This document shows positions 11,671 to 23,985 of a DNA stretch of 64,000 nucleotides, piece by piece. Below the pieces are notes generated by a model, which was not told the origin of the DNA, searched no databases, and worked only from the letters and a program-made list of their open reading frames with translations. Each line of letters begins with the position of its first letter. The stretch's first letter is position 1. The translations under genes and the position numbers were made by a program. The DNA comes from Ctena decussata (Eukaryota; Mollusca; Bivalvia; Lucinida; Lucinidae). The DNA lies in the NCBI GenBank assembly GCA_963989385.1, contig OZ022499.1, positions 51,821,757 through 51,885,756 of the forward strand. The letters are read 5' to 3'.

Positions 11671-12241
11671 CTAATGACAGACAATAATAGAACTTGCCAT
11701 CCGTAGATCGTCAGGATCTACCTGTATTATCCAGTGTATCCAGGATTTCAAGTTCTAAATCCTCTCTCGTCAAGAATCCTATTTAGTACACATGTAATGT
11801 ATAACCTATTTGAATCAACACGACTTTCATGTCACCAGGACATTAGTAAGGAAATACATATTTAAAAACGCTCAAAACCCGGCCATATTACCTGCTATTC
11901 ACATTTTGTGTGTAGTCCGGTGTCAGAGGATTCTTGAGGTCACCTTAAACCTCAGACTTTCTCTATGATGCATTACCGCTGTTTTGTAAACAACATATTT
12001 TATGACCGACATAAATTCAACACATAAGGCCATCTATAAATAGATGACCGTTTCCAGTGCGCTACCTGAGGCCGGAACCCGGCGTTGAAGTTCGCGCCAT
12101 GACACCGTGTTGGAACGGTGTTGCATGGTATGTTCGAACGGCGGTTGGACTAAGCTCAGACGAGTATTGCGTGTCGAATGCATTATATAGCCTTAGTGTA
12201 AGCTACAATTTGAAAGTAATTTCAGTTCATAAAGGCTAATG

Positions 12242-12860
12242 TGCTATACAATACAATACAATACAATGTAATACAACGCAATACAATACAAACTTTATAT
12301 TTATAGTCGGAGGGTTACAAACATATAAAACATTAGCTATGAATGGTTATTTACCGACTTATGAATAGCTATTTACCTACTTACATGCTTCACTGCTAAT
12401 ACAGCTACATCTACCAGTTCAGTGCATGACCAATATTGGTGCACGGTGAACACCTTAATACATTTGTGCTGGGAGATTCTCGTGTACAGTTAAAACATGT
12501 TGTTCACAATCATGACTATCATGGTCTTAGGATACCTGCACCGACAAGGAGCTTGAAGTCACCCAAAGTTGGTGTTTATATGACACTGGCAGGCAGACCA
12601 TTCCAGAGACGGACCGATGATGGAAAGTATGATCCGTTGTAGGCGTTGATGGAACAAAATATCGGCAGGAATCCGCGTTGATGGTGTCCTCTAGTTGCTG
12701 CGGCTGTCGGTATTTCAACGACGTTATTGACGATCCTGTACATCATAGTGACTTTGTTCTGGTCTCGCCTTGATTGAAGGTCCTCCCAACTAAGTTCTTG
12801 CAACAATCCTGCCGTTGCAACAAGTTCTGAACGACATAACCAAAATCAGTACGGTCGCTA
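12242..12860 (-). pseudogene. LINE 3'-end fragment with (TTGTA)n tail
   Basis: On the - strand the frame 12806-12576 reads LSWEDLQSRRDQNKVTMMY, RIVNNVVEIP and RLWNGLPASVI. This is the conserved C-terminal block of CR1/L2- or Jockey-like reverse transcriptases (resembling 'W..L..RR...RL.MMYKI...LV' and 'WN.LP'). The fragment continues in another frame at 12718-12527, so it is frameshifted. Its 3' end on the - strand is a (TTGTA)n tail at 12246-12290. The polymerase core is absent. Confidence 0.7.
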
Positions 12861-13021
12861 GAAGAATATTATTAACTGCTTAAAAAAAGTTTGCTGCTGA
12901 TTTAAAATAGCGGATTTTCGCCGCTTTGGATGTGCCTTTCACCGAATAAATAAAACGCTTGTTTCTCATGAAGGTAAATCTACTTATGTATCGTACTTAT
13001 CACAGTTTCCTGGCTGCTTTA

Positions 13022-13721
13022 AGGTGGATTAGAACAGTTCTAAACAGGATTTCAATTTAATGTATATATCCTAATGTGCTTAAAGGAAAACACCCACTAA
13101 AATGCATGTTGGACTCAAATTAAAGATTTTATTAAAACATGAACTTTGTCGAAAATTTCATGAAAATCGGACTTAAAATAAGAAAGATATGATAGTTTAA
13201 AGATATCAAAATGTTGAGCAGGGAACCAGCAAATCTGTGAGTTAATGGCGTCATAAACTCACAGTCAAAAATAAAAATCCTAAGTAACTTTAGTTTGAAA
13301 CAAACTGTAGATATATAAAATGCATAAATCTATATTTTACTTCATAAAGAAACAATTAAAACTAAATGATACTGTAAAAGTTAGCAATTTATGCTCTTAT
13401 TCCAGATTTAAATATTTATCACGTGACAGGAACTTTCAAAATGGTGGCTTCCAAGACCGCCATTTTGATATTTTTTTTAAAATCTTCACATCTTTCTTAT
13501 TTTCAGTCTGATTTTCATGAAATTTTCTCCAAATTTAATTGCTAATCAAGATCTATAATTTGAAGTCTGTTCATATTTAAGTGAGTGTTTTCCTTTAAAT
13601 ATTGGGACACCTAAGAAACATTAATTTTCCATTTGAAAGAAATGGAAAATTAGTGTTTTTTTAGCTGTTCCAATACTTAAGCACATTGGAGATAAGATAA
13701 AAGACAGTTCTGCATTCCACC
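13022..13721. mobile_element. Hairpin MITE interrupted by a TTAA element
   Basis: If 13080-13594 is set aside, the flanks form one long hairpin: '...cctaatgtgct' joins 'atattgggaca', and this left arm pairs with 'tgttccaatacttaagcacattgg' on the right. The apex is AATTTTCCATTT-GAAAG-AAATGGAAAATT (about 13623-13652). Outer arms extend to ggtggatt (13023) and ttccaccc (about 13721). Confidence 0.65.
13080..13598. mobile_element. TTAA-flanked MITE (piggyBac-like) with long TIRs
   Basis: Flanked by TTAA at 13080-13083 and 13595-13598. The left terminus AGGAAAACACCCACT matches the inverted right terminus AGTGAGTGTTTTCCT with one mismatch. Inverted similarity continues about 130 bp inward (TTTCATGAAAATCGGACTT; AAATAAGAAAGAT). 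TTAA duplication is the hallmark of piggyBac-type insertion (established). There is no transposase. Confidence 0.75.
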
Positions 13722-13829
13722 CCTGTAAAATCCTTTGGTCGAAAAGGGCCATTGAGGGGGCGATCCTTGCAGCCATGTAAGCTAAATGACAAGGAAAGCT
13801 GTTTCTAAATCGAAGGTGGAACCAAAGGT

Positions 13830-13843
13830 AAGTTACTAGAGGT
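13830..13843. repeat. SINE target-site duplication, left
   Basis: AAGTTACTAGAGGT, identical to 14106-14119. Confidence 0.9.
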
Positions 13844-14105
13844 TAGGGCCGGGTAGCGCAATCGGTAGGGCACCTGACTCGTAAGTCAGAGGTCCTGGGT
13901 TCGAATCCCGGTCTGGCCACATACTTTCGTTTCTCCTTCCGCTGATTCAAGAAGGGCAGTTGTCAGTTACTGGCGAAAGTATGTGCACTTAGTACTGGTT
14001 AACCGCTTAGGAGGTCTAAGCCTGCCCAGGAATAGTGTGGTTAGGTTAACTGGCCGTCCCGACATGACCTTAGTTGTTTACCGTGGACGTTAAGCATCAA
14101 ATCAA
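13844..14105 (+). mobile_element. tRNA-derived SINE, full length
   Basis: A 14-bp perfect target-site duplication flanks the element (13830-13843 and 14106-14119). The 5' tRNA-like head is at 13846-13919. The body contains a hairpin, ACATACTTTCG...CGAAAGTATGT, and a conserved-looking block (CTAAGCCTGCCCAGGAATAG, GGCCGTCCCGACATGACC). The tail is GACGTTAAGCATCAAATCAA. A second full copy lies at 55945-56219 (- strand) and a truncated one at 51858-52014. The family resembles bivalve SINEs with a central domain; the exact name is unverified. Confidence 0.9.
13846..13919 (+). tRNA. tRNA-like head of the SINE (Thr-CGT-like), not a functional tRNA
   Basis: The acceptor arms GGCCGGG and TCTGGCC pair, and the T arm CTGGG-TTCGAAT-CCCGG is intact with box B. 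The anticodon arm CTGAC-TCGTAA-GTCAG leaves a 6-nt instead of a 7-nt loop, so it is non-canonical. It is the Pol III promoter part of a SINE, shared with 56143-56215. Confidence 0.6.
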
Positions 14106-14119
14106 AAGTTACTAGAGGT
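14106..14119. repeat. SINE target-site duplication, right
   Basis: AAGTTACTAGAGGT, identical to 13830-13843. Confidence 0.9.
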
Positions 14120-15305
14120 GGTAATAATAGCAGATATATAGGGTAAAACATTTGGAAAGATAATATGAAACACAATGTAAAAACTAAACATTTAAATATC
14201 GCCAAAAACTCAGCTACACAAGCACTGGGGTGTCACAAACTTTACAGGCACATTGCAGATTTACATTTATTTCCATTCTAGTCTCAGATTTAGATTAAAA
14301 TATAATTTTCCTTGCCTCTTTGTCTTTCGACAGCGCATTCCATTGCATAGCTGATTGGAACCTAAAATGTTCGTACCATATATCGTGTTTAAGGCTCTGG
14401 AAATTCCAAGGATGTTTGAATACCTAAAACTGCATGAAAACTCTTTAAGATACTGGCAAAAGTAAGGATACTACGCATCAGTTATCAACTGCAACAAATA
14501 GTCTGGGTGCCGGGACGAGAACCCGAAAAAATAGTCCGCACAAATGTTTGATGCAGATTCTTATTATTTAGGATGTCCTTAACCAGAAACAAAATGATGC
14601 CACATTGGCATCCTTGGGGAAATCAAAATATTCAAGATGGCGTCCAAGATGGCCGCCGAGGGATAAATTCATAAAATCTTCTTAAATATAACGGCTAGAA
14701 ACATACTTTTGGTGGCTACGTAAAGGTTTTTGAGGTCGAGGAATCGATTAAGCATGTTATAAATTATTTTAGACAAATCAGTTACAAAATGGCGGACAAG
14801 ATGGCCGCCAAAACATAAAAATCTCTATATCTTCTTTAGTATACGGGCTAGAAACATAATTTTGGTGTCTACATATGGGTTTTTGGGGCCAAGGAATTGT
14901 TTTAACATGTTGAAATAAACTTAAAAGCAAACCGGTTACACAAAATGGCGGACAAGATGGCGGACAAAGCAACGGTCACGGCACTAATTGTCGGAGAAAT
15001 GCACTTTCCGATAGCAGAATTCTGGTTTGTGTATTAGAAACCCGAATTGTGCATGTATAGGATTGTTAAATATAAAAATTAAGTTATAAAAGTCCCATTC
15101 TAACAGTGTTTTAACAAGAGGGCAAAGATGGTTCACAAGAATCTAGTGCAGGCAAGGCCAGATAACCCGTTGACAAAGCTTTAGTCATTACAGAAAGCCG
15201 TTGTTACGAGTAACAATCTAAAGGTTACAAGAAATTTGTTATATTCTATAATCTATTTTACTTTCTTCAATTAAAATTCAGGTTAAGAAACTCTGATATA
15301 TATTT

Positions 15306-15557
15306 GTTGGTTGCTTGCGTCGTTTGAAATTACAGCTCATGGTCGGCAATCAGTAAGTAGTGTGATTGTCGGAGGTTCGTGCCATGCCACAGCCAGATTT
15401 TTAGCATCTGGGCGGTATGGAAAATTTACAAAATATTTGTTGGTTGCTTGCGTCGTTAAATTATAGCTCATGGTTGGCACTAGTGGTGTGAATGTCGCAG
15501 GTTCGTGCCATGCCACAGCCAGATTTTTAACATCCGGGCGGTATGGAAAATTTACCT
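15306..15557. repeat. Tandem duplication, 2 copies of about 125 bp
   Basis: Both copies contain TTGGTTGCTTGCGTCGTT, an AGCTCATGGT block, GGTTCGTGCCATGCCACAGC and GGGCGGTATGGAAAATTTAC. Confidence 0.85.
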
Positions 15558-15559
15558 GT

Positions 15560-17740
15560 CAGACAAGATCATACTTACTTCAAAGCAGTAACAAATTTTG
15601 TACATAGCTTTTGACTTTTTTTTGTATTTTCCCAGTTCTTTCAAGTATAAAGGCGACAGTACTACCCATGATTATAGACAGTTGACTACAAATTGTATAT
15701 GCATATTTAAAATGTTTTAGCTTCAAAAGTGCATAATTGTCATGCCAGTTTGTGCAAGTATTCTTACCTGACTTAAACTTAAACTTAACTAAATCTTCCG
15801 AGCAATGCTACCGGAAAGATAATAGCATAAACTGGCTCCATAGATCCGTCAGCTTAGATCACCGTAACATTCACAGATTCTTCTCCAAAGCTGCTAGGCC
15901 GATCAAAATCACTTTTTGAGTTACTAGAGTAGTTGGCATAAGTACAGAAAACAGGGGGTTTGAATCGTATCTCTGACAGCAACTGAAAACGGCTATCTGT
16001 CGACTTAGCAAAAAATATGTACTCGTACCGGACAAGAATCAAGGATTGTCAAAAGACGGCACAAGGATAGATTTAGCCCGACCTTTCATAATAGTGCTAT
16101 GCCAAAGACACAATGAGAATCTAATAACCCATTGCTCCAACGGCGCAAAGGCTACTGGGAAAACTTGATATATAGCTATACTTCCATTTGTTTGAGAGAA
16201 CGAAAATTGGTATGAATGCTTGCGGCCCAAGATGTCACCGTTTCATCTAAAAAGTCCTCTTCTCCTGAACCACTGAAGTACACAAAAGTTGGTATTTTCA
16301 TGTAATATTTCACATCTTCAAAAGTTTTAAATATGTAAACATTGGGTCACGTATGCCCCCAAACTCGACACGTACTTTATAGAAACTGAATAAATGACTT
16401 TGCATTTGGAAAAGAAAACGTAGATCTACAAGTAGAGTTAGAACTATCTCTAAAAGGGATTTTCCAAAACTGCAATACAGTATATTGGCAGATTAAAACT
16501 GTGTCGCCAAAAGTTGTTTATTCCTGCTTCTAGCCCATACGCTAACTAACCATATGCTATAAGCGTAACACTGAGATAGTGTCAGCATAAAATCAAAGAA
16601 ATGAAAGTGATTTTTATTAAGCTCCTGACAAAAGATCAAAGTAAAGATATTTTTTTCTGTTACGACTTGAATTGTTTCCTTCTGGGTTATTTACCCCTGC
16701 TTAAAGGCTAATGTACAGAAAAAGAAGTAAATCTATAAGGTCAGGGGAAAAAAGGACTTTTCTTACAAAACTTAAATCCAGCTAAGCAATCAAAGTAAAA
16801 GAACCCTTTATGCCAATATCAAAATTTTGCCCCACTGCTTGGCTATTCGGGGTTCTACTGGTGCTTTTTTTTTGCTCCAGGATTTCATCGGTGTTGTTTC
16901 GGAGGGATCTCCAGGTGGCGCAATACGTTGTTTCTGTCGAGTCCTCATATTTGATTCATCACAGGTTTTATCCGTGATTGACTTGCTGTCTGTGATGATT
17001 CATTGATGGGTTGTGTACCCTTCATGCAGACCAAATGCTAACTAAATGTTTTGAACCACTGCAGAAGCAGAAGGCATGGGTTTGGTCCAAGTAAAACTAG
17101 TTAACTTCCCTTTTGGTTCCTCAATGTTACGTGTCCTTGTGTCCGCTTGTCTGTGGTCTTCTAGCAATATGGTTACCTTATAGCTGCCCAGTTTGCTTTC
17201 TGTTTTGTCCTATTTTAAACACTGATAAAATAGGAAAAATAAATGTTACTGTTATTTTCAGTTGGGGTAACTGAATGTCTGAGAGGGATGTTCATTCGGT
17301 TTACTATGCTTGTCTTTCGCGATTTTTTGTCATTTTTGTATTTTGGTTTTGAGGGCGGAATGTGGGGTCTGATTGGATTAGTTGCTGATCTCTGTCTATC
17401 ATTTTTCTTTACCAAAAGGTACATACAGGGAATTATGAACATAAAGAAGCCATTAAAAACGACATTCTTAAAATAATAATGTATTATCGAGCTGCCAATG
17501 TCTTTCGGTTGCGACTGAAATTTTCTAAACGGGGCTGTCTGCCCATACCTGGACTGGGCTCTTATGGATCATCATGGTCTCCTTGGTAATAACACTATCA
17601 GATGCAAAATGAGGTCTTTATAACTTCGTTTTTTTAAATTCATAGATCTTATAATTTCAAAAATCAGGGTTAAAAAAACTTACTAAAGCCTGAATTCTGC
17701 TATCAAAAAGTGCATTCTTAAGACATTCAGCTCCGTAATC
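15560..17740. other. Interior of the inverted-arm element, nothing coding recognised
   Basis: Short frames such as 17243-17476 on the + strand have no recognisable domain. I see no transposase. Confidence 0.3.
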
Positions 17741-18299
17741 GATGCTTCGTCCGCCATCTTGTCCGCCATTTTGTGTAAGTTAGTGCCTAAAAGTAAATTT
17801 TAACATGCTTTATGGATTCCTTGACCCCGAAAACCTACATGCAGACACCAAACTCATGTTTCTAGCCCGTATACTAAAGAAGATATGGAGATTTTATGCT
17901 TTTGCGGCCATCTTGTCCGCCATTTTGTAACCGATTTGTCTGAAATAATTTTTGACATTCTTAATCGATTCCTCGACCTCGAAAACCTATAAGTAGTTAC
18001 CAAAAGTATGTTTCTAGCCCACATACTTTAGAAGATATTGAGGATTTTATCCCTTGGCAGCCATCTTGGACGCCATCTTGAATATTTTAATTTCCCCAAT
18101 GATGCCAAGGTGGCATCATTCAGTTTCAGTTTACGGACATGTTGGTGAACACATCTGTGCAAAAACATTTTGTGCGGACTATTTTTTTGGGTTGCACCCA
18201 AAATCTCCATTTGGCAACCAGACTACATGGCAACTAACAACACATAAAACATCCAAGAAGAACTAAAACTGAGCTGCAGCCTTAGGACGGCCAAGTTTG

Positions 18300-19980
18300 A
18301 AGATACAAAATGATTCATTATAATACAATAATTATAAAGTTTCTGATGTTAGAGTACATAAACGTAATAAATGGAGATTGTTAGTATATGCTCGTGGAAT
18401 CAAATTTTCAAAGCCATCAAGATCGTGGAAACCAAGCTTAAAGCCCTAAAATGATTTTCTTTTCAAGTTCATTATTTGTGTTATTCTTGGCATAAAAGGG
18501 CCAAACTCAAGGACAAAAACATATTAGTAAAAGACAGGAATTTTCCTACCTTTGAAAGTTTCTGAACTTGGGTCCAGGGGCCGTTGAATTTTGGAAAAAA
18601 AAAAAAAAAAAAAACAGCGCGAGACTCATCGAAACTGGTAAAAAAAATGACTGGATGAAAAAACAAGATCTCCTGTTTAAATTCAGTTTAAATCATAATA
18701 GTTAAGTTTTAGTTGTTAACATGTTGAACTATTTTGAATCTGCTTCTATTCGAATTATGGGTGAATACCTAATTGCTACACAGTGAATGTTATCTGTAAC
18801 TTTGCTAATTTTGGTCCTATTTTTTTGTGAAATTTTCACCCAAATGTAGAACTAAATGAGAAATTGGGAAATAGCCTCTTTATTTTGTGAAATTTAAATC
18901 TAAATTGGGGCAATAGGGGCCAGTATTTGGCCCCAAATTAGGCCTTGAAAAATCCACGAAAGATGATATAACAAACGCATGGTAAACTACTTTCCTTGAT
19001 TGAGCAATGAAGATATTCTCAATGCATTTCAAAGCATCGGAATTCAGAAAGTAAGTTGAATGTCGTGCCGCAGTTCATTTCAGCCCGTCCAATTCGGCTT
19101 CCCATCAAATGTCTCATCATTTGCATAGGGCCTGAAAATTGTCAGAATTGGTCTTCATTTTGTTTCGAGAGAACTATTTGATAAGATTCTACTCTCCTCG
19201 GTGGTAATTCACGAAAGTCACCACGAAACTTGGACAGAACGAGTAAGAAAATTGACCACTTTTTCTTAAAAAATACTCAATATAGGGATCAAACATGGTT
19301 TTCTTATTACACGTACAATATAACCGAGGTAGGTCACTTGTATCCCGTTTGTGCCAAACTTAAAACGCACATTGGTATTTACTGCCAGTGCGTTCGTACA
19401 CGGTGAGACAAAGTATCGAATAGAAAACAATACATTAAATGGTCATATGCAGCCGGATACCATCAAGCTAGCGCATTTGTACTTGTTTTGAAAAGTCCGG
19501 TTTTACCCCACGCACCCGCCCACTGTGACTCGCCCCAACTCCGGCTTGACCCCAGCTTTTAAGTTTGTTTCTCTCCATGATGACATACCATCATCATTTT
19601 TTTTTCGTAGGGATGGTCTCTTGGACAAATGCACCTTGACCTATATTTCACGCTCTGCTGACTTTGTAAAAATTTATGTTCAAAACTACCTCGACCCTAA
19701 CGTTCAAGTCGGTTTCTCTAAACTACTGTATGTTACCTACAAATAACAAGACCTATTATAAGTTTTTTCTGATCATAGTCTCGATCCAGGGTTAATGAAC
19801 TTATTGTATATTTACACCCTTGACTTACATATTTAACGTCCAAAATTACACCAAGCTATCCTTTCTGTCTTACAATATGATACCTACAATTTTACCACCC
19901 TTACCAGAAAACGTTAACTTTACCACGAACTATTACGCTATGAACAAGGTCTACACTGATAAGGGTGGTATAAAATAGTT
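18300..19980. other. Intergenic DNA with a poly-A tract
   Basis: Contains about 20 A at 18595-18614. No exon or element boundary is supported. Confidence 0.3.
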
Positions 19981-19981
19981 A

Positions 19982-20138
19982 AACCATGATTTGTCCGCAT
20001 GTACGAGGAGATAATCCATGAGATTTAGCGAGTGGATTATCTCCCGTACAGGCGGACTTTAGCGAGTGGATTATCTCCCGTACAGGCGGACAATAAAGCT
20101 CGTGGATTATCTCCTCGCACAGGCGGACAAATCATGGT
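19982..20138. mobile_element. Short hairpin MITE with an internal tandem repeat
   Basis: The termini AACCATGATTTGTCCGC and GCGGACAAATCATGGT are inverted; the arms continue through GAGGAGATAATCCA and TGGATTATCTCCTC. Between them a unit of about 39 bp (AGCGAGTGGATTATCTCCCG then TACAGGCGGAC) is duplicated in tandem. Confidence 0.8.
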
Positions 20139-20453
20139 ATAACTATTACTTATCATATATTTACTAGAAAATACGTTCTTTTTACATATGCGATACTGGC
20201 AAGACTTTCATGCACGTATCAGGACTGCAGATCTCGAAGGCCGTATCACTGCAAAAATAGCCCAAACCATATCACTCTCTAGGGGGAAAAACTCATATCA
20301 TCCGTGTCACGCCCCACGTCGCCAAAACCCATATCAATCCGAAGGGAGAAAAACTCATATCATCCGTATCACACCCCACGTTACCCATATCATCCCTAGG
20401 GCGAAACAATCGGAGCGCTCGGTGTTTATTCTGTGCTATTCTTTAAAAACATG

Positions 20454-20700
20454 TTAAGTAAGTAAGTAAGTAAGTAAGTAATGTCTTTATTTAGTGAGGG
20501 TAATTCGGTTGGCAAGGCCAATCTTCCCCGAGGCCCTCAAGAACATATACATATACAACAATTGTGAAAGGCAAAAACGAACATTAGATACAATAACATG
20601 GTACTATGAATGGGTAATAATAATGGAATTATGCAATATTCGACAGTCAGCTGCATTTATCAAACAGGAAAAAAAATATATGATAAATAGATTATGATAT
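20454..20700 (-). mobile_element. Probable LINE 3' end with (ACTT)n tail
   Basis: An (AAGT)n run at 20455-20480 adjoins ATGTCTTTATTTAGTGAGG. On the - strand this is an AT-rich LINE-like 3' end (CCTCACTAAATAAAGACAT) followed by (ACTT)n. Upstream sequence includes GCCTCGGGGAAGATTGGCC, typical of LINE 3' UTRs. No reverse-transcriptase frame remains. Confidence 0.45.
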
Positions 20701-21317
20701 TGCAATTTTCATATCATACCCCGTATCAACCCGAGACTCCCATATCAGCCAGAGACGCCCATATCAGCACGAGGGCCGAATATAATAATCTCTATTTATC
20801 TTCGGACGGTCTCCAGGACTAATGCATACATTGCATATTGACTTAACGTTATTATTATATTGGATACACTCTGCTGAATTTGTAAAATTACTTTCCCACA
20901 TGGTGTCTTGGGTTGGACCTGGGATTGTGTCAGTTCCTGAGAATTTTCCTCCTTACTTTCACGTCCACGAGTCATGAGTTCAAGTCCGTTTCTTTTTAAG
21001 GCAGAAAATTCATTCTGGGATGCTGCTGATACCCCGACTGACCTACATTTCACGTTCAGTCTATTGGCTCTGGGAACTTTAATAAACCTTACGTCCACAG
21101 TAGCTTAGCTCGAAGTCAGTTTGCATTTTGTTAATTTCTTGGAAATTCTTTTAGCTCAAATTATAGTTAGTCACGCTTGATAAACGCACAAATCCGTTCC
21201 CAAATGTTAAATTACACAACGTTGATTCAAAGTCACAACGTTAAATCAACTTTAAATTTGATTCAATGTTGTTTCAATCTTGTGCACGCCTATTAGATCA
21301 AGTTTTTTTTTTTAAAT

Positions 21318-21555
21318 GAGCCGCGACACGACAAAATCAACAAAGTGGAATGTGCGACAAGCGAAGACTCGGAACAGCCTGGGCAGCCGCCCAGCCTGAA
21401 CAGAGTCTTCGCTGTGCACTTAAGGGGTAGCTAAGGGACTAAGCTAGCTCCATGCGGACAGCAAAGACTCTGATCAGACAGGGCGGATGCCCAGGCTAAT
21501 CTGGGTCTTGGCTGGACACACATGCCACTTTGTTGGTTTTGTCGTGTCTCGGCTC
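21318..21555. mobile_element. GAGCCGCGAC-family palindromic MITE
   Basis: Starts GAGCCGCGACACGACAAAA and ends TTTTGTCGTGTCTCGGCTC. It has the inner arms GACTCGGAACAGCC...GGCTAATCTGGGTC and the TAAGGGACTAAGC centre. Confidence 0.85.
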
Positions 21556-21936
21556 TAACATAATTCTTTTCGACTCATATGTATGTAAAGCATATATGTG
21601 CACATATTTTGCTTTGAAGTATATAAACTATATAACCCCTGAAGGTGGCCAGTTTGGTCACTTTCAGTAGTGTTATGATGACTCCATCAGTTTTGCAGAT
21701 CAGCCCCGGACTTTGGGTCTTCAGCCTCGCCATCTAGGGCTCTGTGTTATGTATAATATTAGGCCTCCAGATAGGCCTAATAAGGAAGGAGTATCTGATG
21801 ACAGTTTGAGATAATTATTTATTCATAAGGTTAGAGTGAAATATCAAAAGATAAATTTCAGGGCAAAATAATTTTAAATTAAAGTTATCAAAAATTCTCA
21901 TCTAATTGATCTCTAATTCTGTCATATATTTTCAAG

Positions 21937-21980
21937 CCCCCCCCCCCTGCCCTTATCCCCTCCCCCACCTTATCCCCCCC

Positions 21981-22011
<31 letters not shown>

Positions 22012-22012
22012 A
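21937..22012. repeat. Poly-C and (CA)n microsatellite
   Basis: C11 at 21937-21947, about 24 C at 21974-21997, then (CA)n to 22012. The proline- and glycine-rich frames here are by-products. Confidence 0.9.
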
Positions 22013-23985
22013 TATCTCAGCATCTTCCAGACCAACCAGTAACCAGTTAAGCAGAGCTCCACCAGTACGTACAAAGCAGAATGTTTTTATAAAAATTAGA
22101 TCTATTCGAGTCGAATGGCATTGTTGTGTGTTTTGGCTGTCCACTAGCAGAAGCGTGATCATTGCTTGGTATCGGTAAAAGGTAATTATTTCTGACAATC
22201 GTTAACGGGATTTTCTGACCTTTTTTATACTTTGTAAGTTTGTAAGCTTGACGAAGCTCTAAGTTAATAAAGCAAACTGACTTTCAGTATTTTCTTGAGA
22301 TTTTTACACAGCAAATTGATTCTGAAGCATTTCATCAAATTCAGACCTTTCTTAAAAGTATGCTGTGAAATATAATCTCTGAATTATTGCAACTTGTCAA
22401 ACGTTTAGTCCTACACAGTGTCCCATTTTTTTCTGACATTTTACACTACATTCCAGATTTAAAAGCTTGGACTTAAGATGCTATTGCCAAAGAGTTTGTA
22501 ATTCTAATGTGAAAGTGATTCGACCCCTGTGTATTGTTTGCTTTAAGGTAGATGGATGGTGAATAGAAATATTGGCGGGGCATTCAAACCAATATACCAT
22601 CTAAATAACCCAAAGAGCTATAAAACATTTGGATAAGAAAAAAATCACCGTTTTGTTTTCCTAAACAACAATATTTTGTATTTCTACATACTTTTTTACA
22701 CATTTTCCATTAAAATTCATATCTCTGCACATGAATACACTTTCATTTCTGCAAATCATATAATCTATAATACAGTATAGTTGAAACAAACTGGTAACAA
22801 AAAATTGCAGTTATCTTTTTAATAAGTATATTTTTACAGTTTTTTTTTTAAAATACAAGAAAACTGAATTTCATGATGAAACGTCATGAAAAATATATTC
22901 AATCGATGGGACATGCTTATGCATATTATTTTAGTAAAACTTACATTGTATGTTACGGAATAAAACAAAAACAAAAAATAAAACATAACAAAAAAGCTGA
23001 AACATTTCACCCTTTCGTTTCCTAGAAAAACAAAGTGAAAATATCCCCAAAACAGACTTCCAAATTCTGCACCTGCTGCAAGCACAGCCGGTCCTTGCCC
23101 TACTATTTATTTTCCTGTTATTGCGGTTCTACCATAGAGTAATGCCGACCAAAAAATGCGCAGATGGGATGGCAACAGTGAAGACCTTGATCATTCTGGT
23201 CCACTGTTTGTACAGACCTATGTGCCCGAAAACTTAGGATCTTTACGGTAGACATGTTAGCGTGTGTTATAACTGTATATACTCCACAGTTGATCGATTT
23301 CATCATGAACAATAACTCTCTTTTGTTTTGAGTCGTTCCGTATACGACTACCTTAAGTATAAAAGATAGCTTTCTGAGATTTGCAGATTTACTTTCATAT
23401 GTTGTAAGGAAAATATTTACTAAATTTGACAAAAATTTGTTTGAAAATAAAAAAATTCGTATGTAAAGGGACGGCGGAGCTTAAGGGAATCCACGGAACT
23501 ATGAATGCCATTACAAACGTGCAAGAGACCTGAGTGCAAGCTGTATGTTTTGCTGTGCGCGTGCGCAAAACTAAGTAGGTAGTACACAGTGAACAGTAGA
23601 CATGACGCCGTAGACAGCAAACAGCAGATAGTAAACAGCAGATAGAACGACGGCCAGACAGTTATAGAACACTGTAAAAAAATCCGTAGAATTTACGGTT
23701 ACTTAAGTACCTGGCATCTGGCTGCCAGTTCATTTACCGTTATTTTTACGGGCGTCTGCTTGTAGAACATTTGTAGAAATCACAATATGGTAGGGTTCTA
23801 TTAACTGACCGCTCCCAAAAATACCTTAATACATGTAGTATTGAAGGACTATATGGCTAAAACAAAACCTGTCATTTTCCTAGAAGCGTCAAGTTGGTTA
23901 CTTATCCCCTATTCCCGATTCTAATAACCCATAAAGATATAGGTACTTTTACGTTGCGACCAAAAAGAGGTCTACATTGAAAGGA
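22013..23985. other. Intergenic DNA, little recognised
   Basis: A partial MITE-like block around 23668-23765 begins CACTGTAAAAAAATCCGTAG and includes ACGGTTACTTAAGTACC, resembling the element at 47272-47511. Otherwise no supported feature. Confidence 0.3.

Larger units (their letters stand above)
14500..18224. mobile_element. Inverted-arm (foldback-type) element with ATGGCGGAC-rich arms
   Basis: The left arm (14500-14971) and right arm (17743-18224) are diverged inverted copies. Outer ends read AGTCTGGGTGCC and, inverted, AGTCTGGTTGCC. Both continue through a block with AATAGTCCGCAC, a CCAAGATGGCGTCCAAGATGG-like block, and diverged units of about 145 bp, each with 'ctagaaacata', a 'gaggtcgaggaatcgatt' block and AAAATGGCGGACAAGATGG. 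The 2.8-kb middle shows no long reading frame, so the element would be non-autonomous. No target duplication was identified. Confidence 0.6.

Noticed and set aside
13846..13919. Functional tRNA-Thr gene
   Set aside because: The anticodon loop has 6 nt, a SINE body and target duplications flank it, and the same head recurs at 56143-56215.
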